From assembly GCF_028606985.1 (NCBI RefSeq), contig NZ_CP117416.1, positions 72,501 to 122,500 of the forward strand: DNA of 50,000 nt. Reading direction: 5' to 3'. The notes beneath the pieces were generated by a model that saw only the letters and a list, made by a program, of their open reading frames with translations, was not told the DNA's origin and ran no database searches. Both the position numbers and the translations under genes were made by a program. Positions 10,953 through 18,497 of the stretch are shown here, in pieces; within the stretch, counting starts at the first letter, position 1, and the number at the start of each line of letters is the position of its first letter. This stretch comes from Paenibacillus kyungheensis (GTDB lineage: Bacteria; Bacillota; Bacilli; Paenibacillales; Paenibacillaceae).

Positions 10953-12044
10953 ATGAAAAAAAGAATGACACTTGGGCTGTTAGTTATGCTCATGATACTT
11001 ACAGTTGCACTTGTAGGTTGTACAAAGAAAGCTGAACCGAAAGAAGCGGTAAAGGCGGCAACAACCAACGCAGCTAAAATGACATCTTATGCAATTGCAA
11101 CTAAGTTGAAAGTAAATGAATTATCTTTTACTACTGCTGATGGCAAAGCTACAACAGATGCTCAAAGTGCACAAATCGCAAGTTTACTTAAAAATGCAGA
11201 ATTTAACGTAACAGGGGTATATCAAGGTGACCCTATGCAAACGGAATTGACGATGGAATTGAAATTGAGCGGCGATATGGCAATGACATTTACAGTGCCT
11301 ATGGTTATGACTCAAGAAGTTCTGTATATCAAAATTCCACAGATCCCAATGTTGGCTTTGCCTGATACATTAGTAGGTAAATTCTTGAAATTGGATCTAA
11401 AAGAATTGGCTGCTCAACAAGGTCAAGAATACAAACCTTTAAGCCCAGCTACAACACAACAATTAACTCAAGACTTGTCTAATGCAGTGTTAGACAAATA
11501 TGACCAAGCTAAATACTTCAAAGATGTAGATACAAAAGATGCTGCTCTTCCTGAAGGTGTAGATGCAAAACAAGTAGTTCAATTCGCAGTAACAAATGAT
11601 AATGCTAAAGAAGCAGTAACAATCTTCGTAAAACAAGCATTGCCAGCTGTACTGGATGTATTGTCTAAAGAAGAATATCGTAATGCTTTGAATATCAAAC
11701 AAACAGATATTGATGAAATGAAAAAAGAACTTCAATCTGAAGATTCTCAAAACAGCTTCAGCAAATCTGTCAACGAATTGGATAAATATTTGACTCTAAA
11801 CCAATTCCATATCAATACAGCAATCAACAAAGATGATTTCCCTGTATATCAACAAATGGTAATGGATGCTGTATTCTCTGATCCTGATACTAAGCAGAAT
11901 GTGAAATTGTCTGTAGATGGTAGCAGTCAGTATTCCAAAATCAACGAAAAACAAACATTTGCTATTGGTATCCCAGCAGATGCTGATGTTGTAACAATGG
12001 ATGAATTCCAAAAACAAGTTGGTTCCATGTACGGTGGTAACTAA
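10953..12044 (+). CDS. Predicted lipoprotein of unknown function
   Basis: The 363-residue product begins with a lipoprotein signal peptide whose lipobox ALVGC places the lipidated Cys at position 23, so it should be anchored outside the membrane. The mature part is Lys/Gln/Ala-rich, without Cys. It has an N-terminal beta-rich half (KATTNAAKMTSYAIATKLKV, then QTELTMELKLSG) and ends in another beta-rich part. This layout resembles DUF6612/LppX-like lipoproteins of Bacillales, but the assignment is tentative and no ligand can be named. ATG 10953 follows AGAGAGGGG by 8 nt. A strong bidirectional terminator at 12057 separates it from the convergent GNAT gene. Confidence 0.85.
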   Translation: MKKRMTLGLLVMLMILTVALVGCTKKAEPKEAVKAATTNAAKMTSYAIATKLKVNELSFTTADGKATTDAQSAQIASLLKNAEFNVTGVYQGDPMQTELTMELKLSGDMAMTFTVPMVMTQEVLYIKIPQIPMLALPDTLVGKFLKLDLKELAAQQGQEYKPLSPATTQQLTQDLSNAVLDKYDQAKYFKDVDTKDAALPEGVDAKQVVQFAVTNDNAKEAVTIFVKQALPAVLDVLSKEEYRNALNIKQTDIDEMKKELQSEDSQNSFSKSVNELDKYLTLNQFHINTAINKDDFPVYQQMVMDAVFSDPDTKQNVKLSVDGSSQYSKINEKQTFAIGIPADADVVTMDEFQKQVGSMYGGN

Positions 12045-12056
12045 TCATTTGGTAGC

Positions 12057-12092
12057 AAAAAGCTCACTGCTTATACGCAGTGAGCTTTTTTT
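12057..12092. terminator. Bidirectional terminator
   Basis: AAAAAGCTCACTGC and GCAGTGAGCTTTTT form a perfect stem around TTATAC. It serves the lipoprotein gene on the plus strand and the GNAT gene on the minus strand. Confidence 0.9.
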
Positions 12093-12127
12093 ATGTGTGA
12101 AATCAATCTAGATACCAGTCAGTTTAG

Positions 12128-12724
12128 TTATAATGTAGAAGTATCTACTGTAGAATCGGTTGAGAGACGCGTAAATTCTTCTTCTAAAATCGAAAACATC
12201 TGGTGGTCTTCCCACTGATCGTTGATTTTGACCAGCTTACGTGCAATTCCTTCTGCTTGAAAGCCGCATTTCTCCAGTACACGCCTTGAAGCAATATTAT
12301 GAGGCAAAATACCTGCTTGTACCCGGTGAAGCCCTAGAGAGCGAAAAGCGTACGCTAAAAGCAATTTTACACCACCAGTCATATACCCTTTACCTTGAAA
12401 ACTAGAATCCATAGAATAACCGATGTCTGCAAATTGACCTACACCACGTACTAGATGTGTCAGAGATAACGTACCTCGTAACTCATGATCTTCTGAAGAA
12501 AATAAGCCAAACAGATACGCTTTATCTTCCCAGGCTTCTTGTTGTCTGCGATAGATCAAGTCCAATTGACTAGGAAGTGTAAAAAACTCATTAGGATATC
12601 TTGGCTCAAAGACTTGATTGGCTTCACGACTATTGACTCGTAACTGGAGAAGGGCAGAGGCATCCTCTGGCTCAAGTAAACGAATATAAATACCTAATGT
12701 ACGATCAGACAATTCTAGCGACAT
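12128..12724 (-). CDS. GNAT acetyltransferase, RimJ/RimL type
   Basis: The 198-residue product belongs to the ribosomal-protein-Ala acetyltransferase-like branch of GNAT. It opens with the RLLEPEDASALLQLR core strand-helix. The acetyl-CoA-binding motif A is QGKGYMTGG, and the C-terminal half NIASRRVLEKCGFQAEG is typical of RimJ/RimL enzymes. Its acceptor is not predictable. ATG 12724 lies 5 nt after AAGGAGGGG on the minus strand. It is 21 nt downstream of tadA, so the two are probably cotranscribed. Confidence 0.9.
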   Translation of the reverse strand: MSLELSDRTLGIYIRLLEPEDASALLQLRVNSREANQVFEPRYPNEFFTLPSQLDLIYRRQQEAWEDKAYLFGLFSSEDHELRGTLSLTHLVRGVGQFADIGYSMDSSFQGKGYMTGGVKLLLAYAFRSLGLHRVQAGILPHNIASRRVLEKCGFQAEGIARKLVKINDQWEDHQMFSILEEEFTRLSTDSTVDTSTL

Positions 12725-12745
12725 ACAACCCCTCCTTATACAGAA

Positions 12746-13249
<504 letters not shown>

Positions 13250-13253
13250 TCAC

Positions 13254-13376
13254 TGTGGATACTTTCTTTACTTGTACATCGAACAGATATTCGTTGTTAA
13301 CACGTTGTGGATAGAACTGTGGATAACTCTTGAAAAACGAAAATGATACCGTTTTAGCGGAAAAAGTTGTGGATAA
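13254..13376 (-). promoter_or_regulatory. Cluster of four DnaA-box-like sites
   Basis: TGTGGATAA, the complement of the DnaA box TTATCCACA, occurs perfectly at 13318-13326 and 13368-13376. Two sites differ only at the last base: TGTGGATAC at 13254-13262 and TGTGGATAG at 13306-13314. All four have the same orientation, in AT-rich DNA directly upstream of tadA. This looks like a DnaA-binding cluster. Confidence 0.6.
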
Positions 13377-13463
13377 CTATATTTAAATGATAAAAATTAG
13401 CCCGTATTCTATTTTAGGCAAACTATTGTCTATTTTCAATCTATCGTTATTATTTTGAAATAA

Positions 13464-13504
13464 AAAAGAAACTTTAGAGAGATCTCTAAAGTTTCTTTTT
13501 TTTA
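13464..13504. terminator. Terminator of motAB (symmetrical)
   Basis: AAAAGAAACTTTAGAGA pairs with TCTCTAAAGTTTCTTTT. A-runs and T-runs flank both sides, so it can work in either direction. It lies just after the motB stop codon on the minus strand. Confidence 0.88.
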
Positions 13505-13513
13505 GTTTGATTG

Positions 13514-14356
13514 TTATTTACCGTTGTTCGCCATAGATTGAAGTGTAGGATTCACATCTTCGTCTACATACTTACGAATAATCGATACTTCTACCCGGCG
13601 ATTTTCTGCACGTCCTAGATTAGTAGAGTTACTAGCCACAGGTCGATATTGTCCATATCCGATTGCACTGAATTTACGAGGATCTAATTTGTTGTTTAAC
13701 AATAGAATTTTCATAAAGTTGAGTGCACGGTCTGAACTTAGATTCCAGTTCGATTCATATTGCGAGTTCGAGATTGGAATATTGTCTGTATGACCAGACA
13801 CGATAATATCGTAATTCGGGAATTGTTGCAAAATATTAGAGATTGATTTGGCAAGTATACGAGATTCTGGTTTTACGGTAGCTCGTCCAGAAGCAAATAA
13901 CGTATTATCACTGATTGTGATACTTAATTGAGATTGATTGAGCTTGGTAGCTAACTGCTGGCTCAATCCATTGTTTTTGATATAACTATCTAATTGTTTT
14001 TTTAGTTTTTCTAAATTTTCTTGTTCTTGCTGTTTAAGTTTTTCACGTAAACTTTCTCTGCTTTTTTGAGTATTGTCTGCCGGTGAAGCCGCAGAAGCAG
14101 GTGTTTCATTATCGTCGGATTTAGGTGTTTGTCCGCTGGTTTCTTCCATAGCATTTTGATCCAAAACACCTGTACCACCGGTGAACGCTGCATTCATCGC
14201 TGCTGCCATTTGTTGAAACTTGGATGCATCCAATGAACTCATAGCAAATAGAGTAATAAATAATGCTAGCAAAAGGGTCATTAAGTCAGAATAAGGAAGC
14301 AACCAACTTTCATCTGGATGTTCTTCATGAGGCTCGTGTCTACCTTTTTTACTCAC
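13514..14356 (-). CDS. motB: Flagellar motor protein MotB (stator)
   Basis: MotB anchors the stator to peptidoglycan and, with MotA, forms the ion channel driving the flagellum. The 280 residues have a cytoplasmic basic/acidic N-terminus and one membrane helix (about 20-40). The helix includes the ion-carrying Asp24 in PYSDLMTLLLALF, in a setting like the proton-type B. subtilis MotB. The plug region and a charged linker (about 95-130) follow, then a C-terminal OmpA-like peptidoglycan-binding domain (VSGHTDNIPISN, NLSSDRALNFM, GRAENRRVEVSI). Translation starts at GTG 14356, overlapping motA by 8 nt, which suggests coupling. Confidence 0.96.
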   Translation of the reverse strand: MSKKGRHEPHEEHPDESWLLPYSDLMTLLLALFITLFAMSSLDASKFQQMAAAMNAAFTGGTGVLDQNAMEETSGQTPKSDDNETPASAASPADNTQKSRESLREKLKQQEQENLEKLKKQLDSYIKNNGLSQQLATKLNQSQLSITISDNTLFASGRATVKPESRILAKSISNILQQFPNYDIIVSGHTDNIPISNSQYESNWNLSSDRALNFMKILLLNNKLDPRKFSAIGYGQYRPVASNSTNLGRAENRRVEVSIIRKYVDEDVNPTLQSMANNGK

Positions 14357-15167
14357 TGGCTACCGCCTCCCCTACAGCCCCACCGCTACTTTCTTCGCTG
14401 TTCATTTTTGCATTTTCAGTAGGTGTTAAGAACACAGCTAATTTCTGGCTAATCGCAATAGTAGATACACCGGATTGAATAGATAGTAGGCCTTCTACCA
14501 TCATTAGCTTAACTTCTACTTCAGCTTTGGATAAACGTTTGAGCTTCGTTGCAATAGGATGCCATAATACATAACCACTAAAGATACCGAGCAATGTTGC
14601 CATAAAAGCCCCTGCAATCGCATGAGAAAGCTTTTCCAAGTCAGTCAAATCCGCCATCGCAGCAATCAGACCTACTACCGCTCCAAGTACACCCAGTGTA
14701 GGAGCATACATACCTGCTTGTGAGAAAAGAAGTGCGCCTGAACGGTGACGTTCTTCTGTCGCATTAATATCTTCCATCAATACATCTTGTACAAACTCTT
14801 GATCATTACCATCAATAATCATGCGCATTCCGTTACGAAGGAAAGGATGATCAATTTCTTCGACTTTGGATTCCAATGCAAGTAGACCTTCACGACGCGT
14901 AATAGAAGCCCACTCCATAAACATACCTACTAGATCTTTTTTGTCCATTAATTTTTGTTGAACAAAAACAACTTTAAACAATTTGCCAAGACGTTTAACT
15001 TCATTCATTGGAAAAGCCATAAAGATTGTTGCTGCTGTACCAACAAAAATGATGACATAAGCAGCCGGGTTATTAACCAGATTGATAAGGGGGGCACCTT
15101 TTAGAAGCATACCGAATATAAGTGAACCCAAACCAAGTATTAGACCAATAATTGTTGAAATTTGCAT
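14349..15167 (-). CDS. motA: Flagellar motor protein MotA (stator)
   Basis: MotA is the four-helix membrane partner of MotB; its cytoplasmic loop pushes on the rotor protein FliG. The 272 residues show two N-terminal membrane helices (about 2-50), a large cytoplasmic loop with charged residues (RREGLLALESKVEEIDHPFLRNGM), and two C-terminal helices with the conserved YAPTLGVLGAVVGLIAAM segment. The length fits the family. ATG 15167 follows GAGGTG. It is first gene of the motAB operon, behind a sigma-D-like promoter. Confidence 0.96.
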   Translation of the reverse strand: MQISTIIGLILGLGSLIFGMLLKGAPLINLVNNPAAYVIIFVGTAATIFMAFPMNEVKRLGKLFKVVFVQQKLMDKKDLVGMFMEWASITRREGLLALESKVEEIDHPFLRNGMRMIIDGNDQEFVQDVLMEDINATEERHRSGALLFSQAGMYAPTLGVLGAVVGLIAAMADLTDLEKLSHAIAGAFMATLLGIFSGYVLWHPIATKLKRLSKAEVEVKLMMVEGLLSIQSGVSTIAISQKLAVFLTPTENAKMNSEESSGGAVGEAVASE

Positions 15168-15256
15168 AATACACCTCGTCCGTGAGTATATAGTTTATCT
15201 CTCTCATCATCCACTTCCATGTAATGATGTGTTTTCCAAAAACATCTGATACTCTT

Positions 15257-15283
15257 TTATCGACAAGATATGCTGCATTGTTA
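15257..15283 (-). promoter_or_regulatory. Sigma-D-like promoter for motAB
   Basis: On the minus strand TAAC (15283-15280), 15 nt, then GTCGATAA (15264-15257) approximates the sigma-D motility consensus TAAA-N15-GCCGATAT. The predicted start is about 80 nt before motA. Confidence 0.45.
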
Positions 15284-15363
15284 AGAGTTTTTTAGTGTAT
15301 ATTTGCGTTATAATGTAAATAAGTTGGGAATTGTAACAATATCGACAGATCGGGAGGTTGAGT

Positions 15364-15657
15364 ATGGGCGTTAAGCATGGAAGAGATTATGAAGAGATAT
15401 TGAGTGATTTAACATCAGCAGTAGCCATGATTCCAGACAGTTATTTGTTTTTTGATATGGAACCTCAAGAGTGGGAAGTGCTTGCTGAAGGTGAACGAAA
15501 TGAAGTAAATGAAGCGTTGGCAGAAGACTTATTTTTTGCGCTCGGCTCACAATCTATGATCCACGTAGGTAGTGGGGTAGTCATCTATGATGCAGACACA
15601 CATCGCATTGATATTTTGATTGGCAAAGAAGAAATGACATTTGTGACCTTGATCTAA
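15364..15657 (+). CDS. Small conserved-looking cytosolic protein, unknown
   Basis: The 97-residue acidic protein has no signal peptide, membrane segment or Cys. It reads as an N-terminal helical half (RDYEEILSDLTSAVAMIPDSY, then a Glu-rich helix) and a C-terminal beta-hairpin half (HVGSGVVIYDADTHRIDILIG). I do not recognise the family. ATG 15364 is preferred, 6 nt after GGGAGG (15352-15357), over the adjacent TTG at 15358. A TATAAT at 15310-15315 is a candidate -10 box. It is transcribed away from motA and ends at its own terminator. Confidence 0.8.
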   Translation: MGVKHGRDYEEILSDLTSAVAMIPDSYLFFDMEPQEWEVLAEGERNEVNEALAEDLFFALGSQSMIHVGSGVVIYDADTHRIDILIGKEEMTFVTLI

Positions 15658-15685
15658 CAAAAGATTAATAAAATACGTATATAGC

Positions 15686-15733
15686 AAAAGCACAGAGCAG
15701 ATGAACTAGAAGATCATCTAAGCTGTGCTTTTT
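15686..15733. terminator. Bidirectional terminator
   Basis: AAAAGCACAG and CTGTGCTTTTT enclose an inner AGATGA/TCATCT stem. It lies between the plus-strand small gene and the convergent GNAT gene. Confidence 0.8.
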
Positions 15734-15739
15734 GTTTGT

Positions 15740-16255
15740 TTATATATCAAGATAACGTGCATCAGTAGGTGCTTGATAGACCATGCAGTAAAAAGGCTTC
15801 ATACCATCAGGCGTTCTACGCTCATACATATCTGTAATATAAAAGCCTGCTTTTTGATACGTACGGATAGCCCGCTGATTCCAGGTCAACACTTCCAGAT
15901 CGATTTCGGCTGTCGCGTTACGGTTTTGAGCCGTTTTTACAATAGCTTCTACAAAAGCTTCTCCATAACCATGACCACAAAGATCAGGACGCATACCAAT
16001 CCCTAAGCGTATCGTATCTCCTAATGGAAAAAGTTGAGCAAATCCGGCTAACTGTTCTGTCTGATCCAATACCGATACATACTGTTGTTGCCGAATCTCA
16101 GGATCACCGAACTCAATCCCTAATTCTTTCATTTGATCCCAGGGCATCCAGCCGTAGATATTATAAGGAGGATCATATATCCATGTACATACTTGGGCAG
16201 CATGTTGTTCTGTCAAAGGAATCGTATGAAAAATAGAATGTGACAGTGAGCTCAT
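15740..16255 (-). CDS. GNAT family N-acetyltransferase
   Basis: A 171-residue single-domain GNAT enzyme. The acetyl-CoA-binding motif is RPDLCGHGYGEAFVEAI (about residues 88-104), followed by a WNQRAIRTYQKAGF segment that usually ends the fold. The substrate is unknown; the aromatic N-terminal part (WIYDPPYNIYGWMPWDQ) resembles enzymes acting on small molecules rather than ribosomal proteins. ATG 16255 lies 7 nt after AGGAGG on the minus strand. It is alone in its transcript. Confidence 0.88.
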   Translation of the reverse strand: MSSLSHSIFHTIPLTEQHAAQVCTWIYDPPYNIYGWMPWDQMKELGIEFGDPEIRQQQYVSVLDQTEQLAGFAQLFPLGDTIRLGIGMRPDLCGHGYGEAFVEAIVKTAQNRNATAEIDLEVLTWNQRAIRTYQKAGFYITDMYERRTPDGMKPFYCMVYQAPTDARYLDI

Positions 16256-16444
16256 GACATAACCTCCTCTGACTGTACTTTATATATACCATAAAAAAAA
16301 CTTAAAAAATTTGCAATATCCTGTTTACCATAATTACGAGTAGGTTAATAATAAGTAGACATAATTATAAAGAACAATTGATATAAATTTATTATTTTAT
16401 GTAACCTATTGGATGTTTAATACGTCTTACTTATATAGGAACAT

Positions 16445-16486
16445 AAAAAAACCACTAAAGATTCTGGCGGGAATCTTCAATGGTTT
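16445..16486 (-). terminator. Terminator of the NlpC/P60 gene
   Basis: On the minus strand AAACCATTGAAGATTC pairs with GAATCTTTAGTGGTTT, ending in a T-run. The spacer 16256-16444 is otherwise AT-rich and shows no gene. Confidence 0.82.
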
Positions 16487-16520
16487 ATAGGTTCATTTAT
16501 ATGAGTTGTAAATACGATGA

Positions 16521-17006
16521 TTAATTGTCAGTTGCGAAGGTGTTATATGTGGAATCGCTCATAACACGTTTAGCACCAACGTAACGATTTTGATAGTAAT
16601 CCATGCTCAAACTGTCAATTCTCACACCTTTGGAAGTAGAAGCGTGTGCGAAGTTACCATTTCCTACATAAACCGCTACATGTGAAACGCCAGCCCCAGT
16701 AGTATTGAAAAATAACAGATCTCCAGCAATTAAATCACTTTTTGATACAGGCTCGCCTACTTGATATTGAGAGCTAGATTGGCGAGGAAGATCAATGTTC
16801 ATTTTGCTGAATACATATTGTGTAAATCCCGAGCAGTCAAAACCGCTAAAAGATGTTCCACCAATACGATAAGGTGTTCCAATAGCTCCATCGATAACTT
16901 GATCCATTTTAGAATCTGCATGCGCACTTGTTACTCCAAGTGACGTAAATGCAATAGCAAGTCCCATTACTGCGGCTGTTAGTTTCTTTTTCATGTTCAA
17001 AATCAA
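16521..17006 (-). CDS. Secreted NlpC/P60 cell-wall endopeptidase
   Basis: NlpC/P60 cysteine peptidases cut the gamma-D-Glu to diamino-acid bond in wall peptides. The 161-residue product has a Sec signal peptide (about 1-30, ending SAHA) and then only the catalytic domain, with nucleophile Cys58 in FDCSGF, His109 in VSHVAVY and His121 in FAHAS. No LysM or SH3 wall-binding domain is present, so it is a minimal enzyme. The first start is TTG 17006, 4 nt after AAGGGGAC; the in-frame TTG at 17000 or ATG at 16994 are alternatives. A ydaO-type riboswitch ends just before the ribosome binding site, as for many wall hydrolase genes in Firmicutes. Confidence 0.92.
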   Translation of the reverse strand: MILNMKKKLTAAVMGLAIAFTSLGVTSAHADSKMDQVIDGAIGTPYRIGGTSFSGFDCSGFTQYVFSKMNIDLPRQSSSQYQVGEPVSKSDLIAGDLLFFNTTGAGVSHVAVYVGNGNFAHASTSKGVRIDSLSMDYYQNRYVGAKRVMSDSTYNTFATDN

Positions 17007-17019
17007 TTGTCCCCTTCCA

Positions 17020-17165
17020 ATTGCCTACGAGGTTAGCTTAAGGATTCGGTAGAAGGTATTCCCCTATGATCCCTCCGAAACAAGATCAATTCACCCAAAA
17101 CGGTTCCCCCGTTTCCCGGTACCACGGAATTTGGCTCAAAGCTTGGTGTGTACCGTACACGGATC
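17020..17165 (-). ncRNA. Cyclic di-AMP riboswitch (ydaO-yuaA class)
   Basis: The minus strand shows the class signature in order: GGGGGAACCG, GGGTGAATTGA, GGAGGGATCATAGGGGAATA, ACCGAATCCTTAAGC, and TAACCTCGTAGGC at the 3' end. Such RNAs turn off wall hydrolase and transport genes when c-di-AMP is high. The 3' end is only about 15 nt from the start codon, leaving no room for a separate terminator. Control by hiding the AAGGGG site is therefore more likely here; CCTTC inside the element could pair with GAAGG. Confidence 0.92.
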
Positions 17166-17624
17166 ATTACGACAAAACGACAAAATTTTCAGTTGCTATA
17201 AAGGTTACAGCATTTAGTTTTAAAGTTTACAAAGTTGTTACTAAAATCTCACTGGATTTATTCTACCAGAGGTTTTTTACTTTGGCAAACGTTTATTCAT
17301 CTGTTTTTAAGATTTACTTTTGTATTTTAGTGTTAAATCTCTGTGAAAGCCTATGGTTATCGTCTTTTTAAAAGTTAAAAAATTTTAATCTTTTGCTCAT
17401 ATAGTGACTTTTGATGAAGAATTGTGATCACTATATATACTTTATTCGGTTCATCCATCTCAATAATGAACGTTTTTTTCCTTTTTTTATGAAAATTGAT
17501 GACAATAATCGACTTTATTGGCTTTTAAGGCAATATTCGATACAATATGAATAATAAATCGAACCATAAATCTATGTATAATAACCTTATTTATACTGAC
17601 CCCACAAAGGAGTATTTGAACGAT
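17166..17624. other. Divergent spacer between NlpC/P60 gene and ywhD
   Basis: The interval holds the upstream edge of the riboswitch, the minus-strand promoter at 17260-17288 and, from about 17390 on, AT-rich DNA before ywhD. No other gene is visible, and no plus-strand promoter could be chosen with confidence. Confidence 0.5.
17260..17288 (-). promoter_or_regulatory. Promoter of riboswitch-NlpC/P60 transcript
   Basis: On the minus strand TTGCCA (17288-17283), exactly 17 nt, then TAGAAT (17265-17260). The transcript would start near 17253 and include the whole riboswitch. Confidence 0.7.
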
Positions 17625-18137
17625 ATGGATGAAAATCAACCAAGTAAAAAGTCGATGTCACTTAATATTGTAAGTAGTAGTGCAAAAAGCAGTAAACACA
17701 AAGGTTTTGGAGCAGGAGCGATTAACCTCAATAATGTGTCCCCTATCATTATAGACCATGGCGAAGCAAAAATCGATGTTGGCGCAATGCACGCCAAAAG
17801 TAAAGTAGAAAAAGGGATCAAATTTACGACTAACCGCGAAGAAGTAAATGGTGGTCGTCAAGTATGGTTAGTATGGGTAGCAGTCGATAAATTAGCTGAA
17901 GGTGTCAATTATGCTGGCGCTACAGCTTGCGAAATGTGGATTAACGAAGAAGAGAAAAAAGGCTGGAAAATCCTCGCAGAGCATGTGAACAAATTGGATT
18001 ATGCTATCAAGCGTCGCATTATGTTAGAAGGTTTGGGAAGCGAAGAAAAAGCTGCCCTTAAAAAATTATTGGTTGCTCATAACGAAGAATGGTGGAACCA
18101 ATCTTCTGAAGAGTTTAAAACAGCATTAGAAGGTTAA
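17625..18137 (+). CDS. ywhD: YwhD family protein
   Basis: The product matches the YwhD family of Bacillales, whose function is not established. Key segments are GFGAGAINLNNVSPIIID, GAMHAKSKVEKGIKFT, VWLVWVAVD, and a C-terminal helical part (AEHVNKLDYAIKRRIMLEGL). The frame is open from ATG 17547, but that start has no ribosome binding site. ATG 17625 follows AAAGGAG (17606-17612) by 12 nt and gives 170 residues, close to the B. subtilis length; TTG 17616 is another option. In B. subtilis ywhD lies near speE, which is also on this fragment. Confidence 0.85.
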   Translation: MDENQPSKKSMSLNIVSSSAKSSKHKGFGAGAINLNNVSPIIIDHGEAKIDVGAMHAKSKVEKGIKFTTNREEVNGGRQVWLVWVAVDKLAEGVNYAGATACEMWINEEEKKGWKILAEHVNKLDYAIKRRIMLEGLGSEEKAALKKLLVAHNEEWWNQSSEEFKTALEG

Positions 18138-18166
18138 TAATACTTTATATAGTCTACTATTTACAC

Positions 18167-18200
18167 AAAAGACCGACGACCCTCAGATCGTCGGTCTTTT
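18167..18200 (+). terminator. ywhD terminator
   Basis: AAAAGACCGACGA pairs with TCGTCGGTCTTTT. The next 200 nt to the promoter at 18416 are AT-rich and show no supported gene; a 23-codon frame at 18356 has only a weak ribosome binding site. Confidence 0.9.
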
Positions 18201-18415
18201 ATTATTCGTAGTGTTTTGAAGCATTCTCCAAATATGTAGCTTCTATAGAAGAATTATATTTTAAAAGCAATTATTCAGGATTCAAAATAGTAGGATTATC
18301 TTTATTTATATCATATAATAACAAGTAAAATATGGTAAAAAAGGTTGTGAATACAATGCGTCTTTTTCTGCCCTTACCGAAATTGGAAATTTGCTTTCTT
18401 CTATCGATAAAGCCT

Positions 18416-18424
18416 TGCTATAAT
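18416..18424 (+). promoter_or_regulatory. Extended -10 promoter of KaiC-like operon
   Basis: TGCTATAAT is an extended -10 element (TG-n-TATAAT) about 75 nt before the first gene. No good -35 box is present, which is normal for this promoter type. Confidence 0.55.
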
Positions 18425-18497
18425 TAAGATAAAGTTATCATCGTAAGAAGCTGTCCCTTGCTTGACTAAAATATTCTACAGATGGAGGGAACACTAC

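Noticed and set aside
16341..16408. TAGGTTA/TAACCTA inverted repeat between the GNAT and NlpC/P60 genes
   Set aside because: The arms are only 7 bp, 54 nt apart, in AT-rich DNA, and can easily arise by chance.
18356..18427. A 23-codon frame before the KaiC-like operon
   Set aside because: The ribosome binding site is weak and the frame runs over the probable -10 box of the operon.
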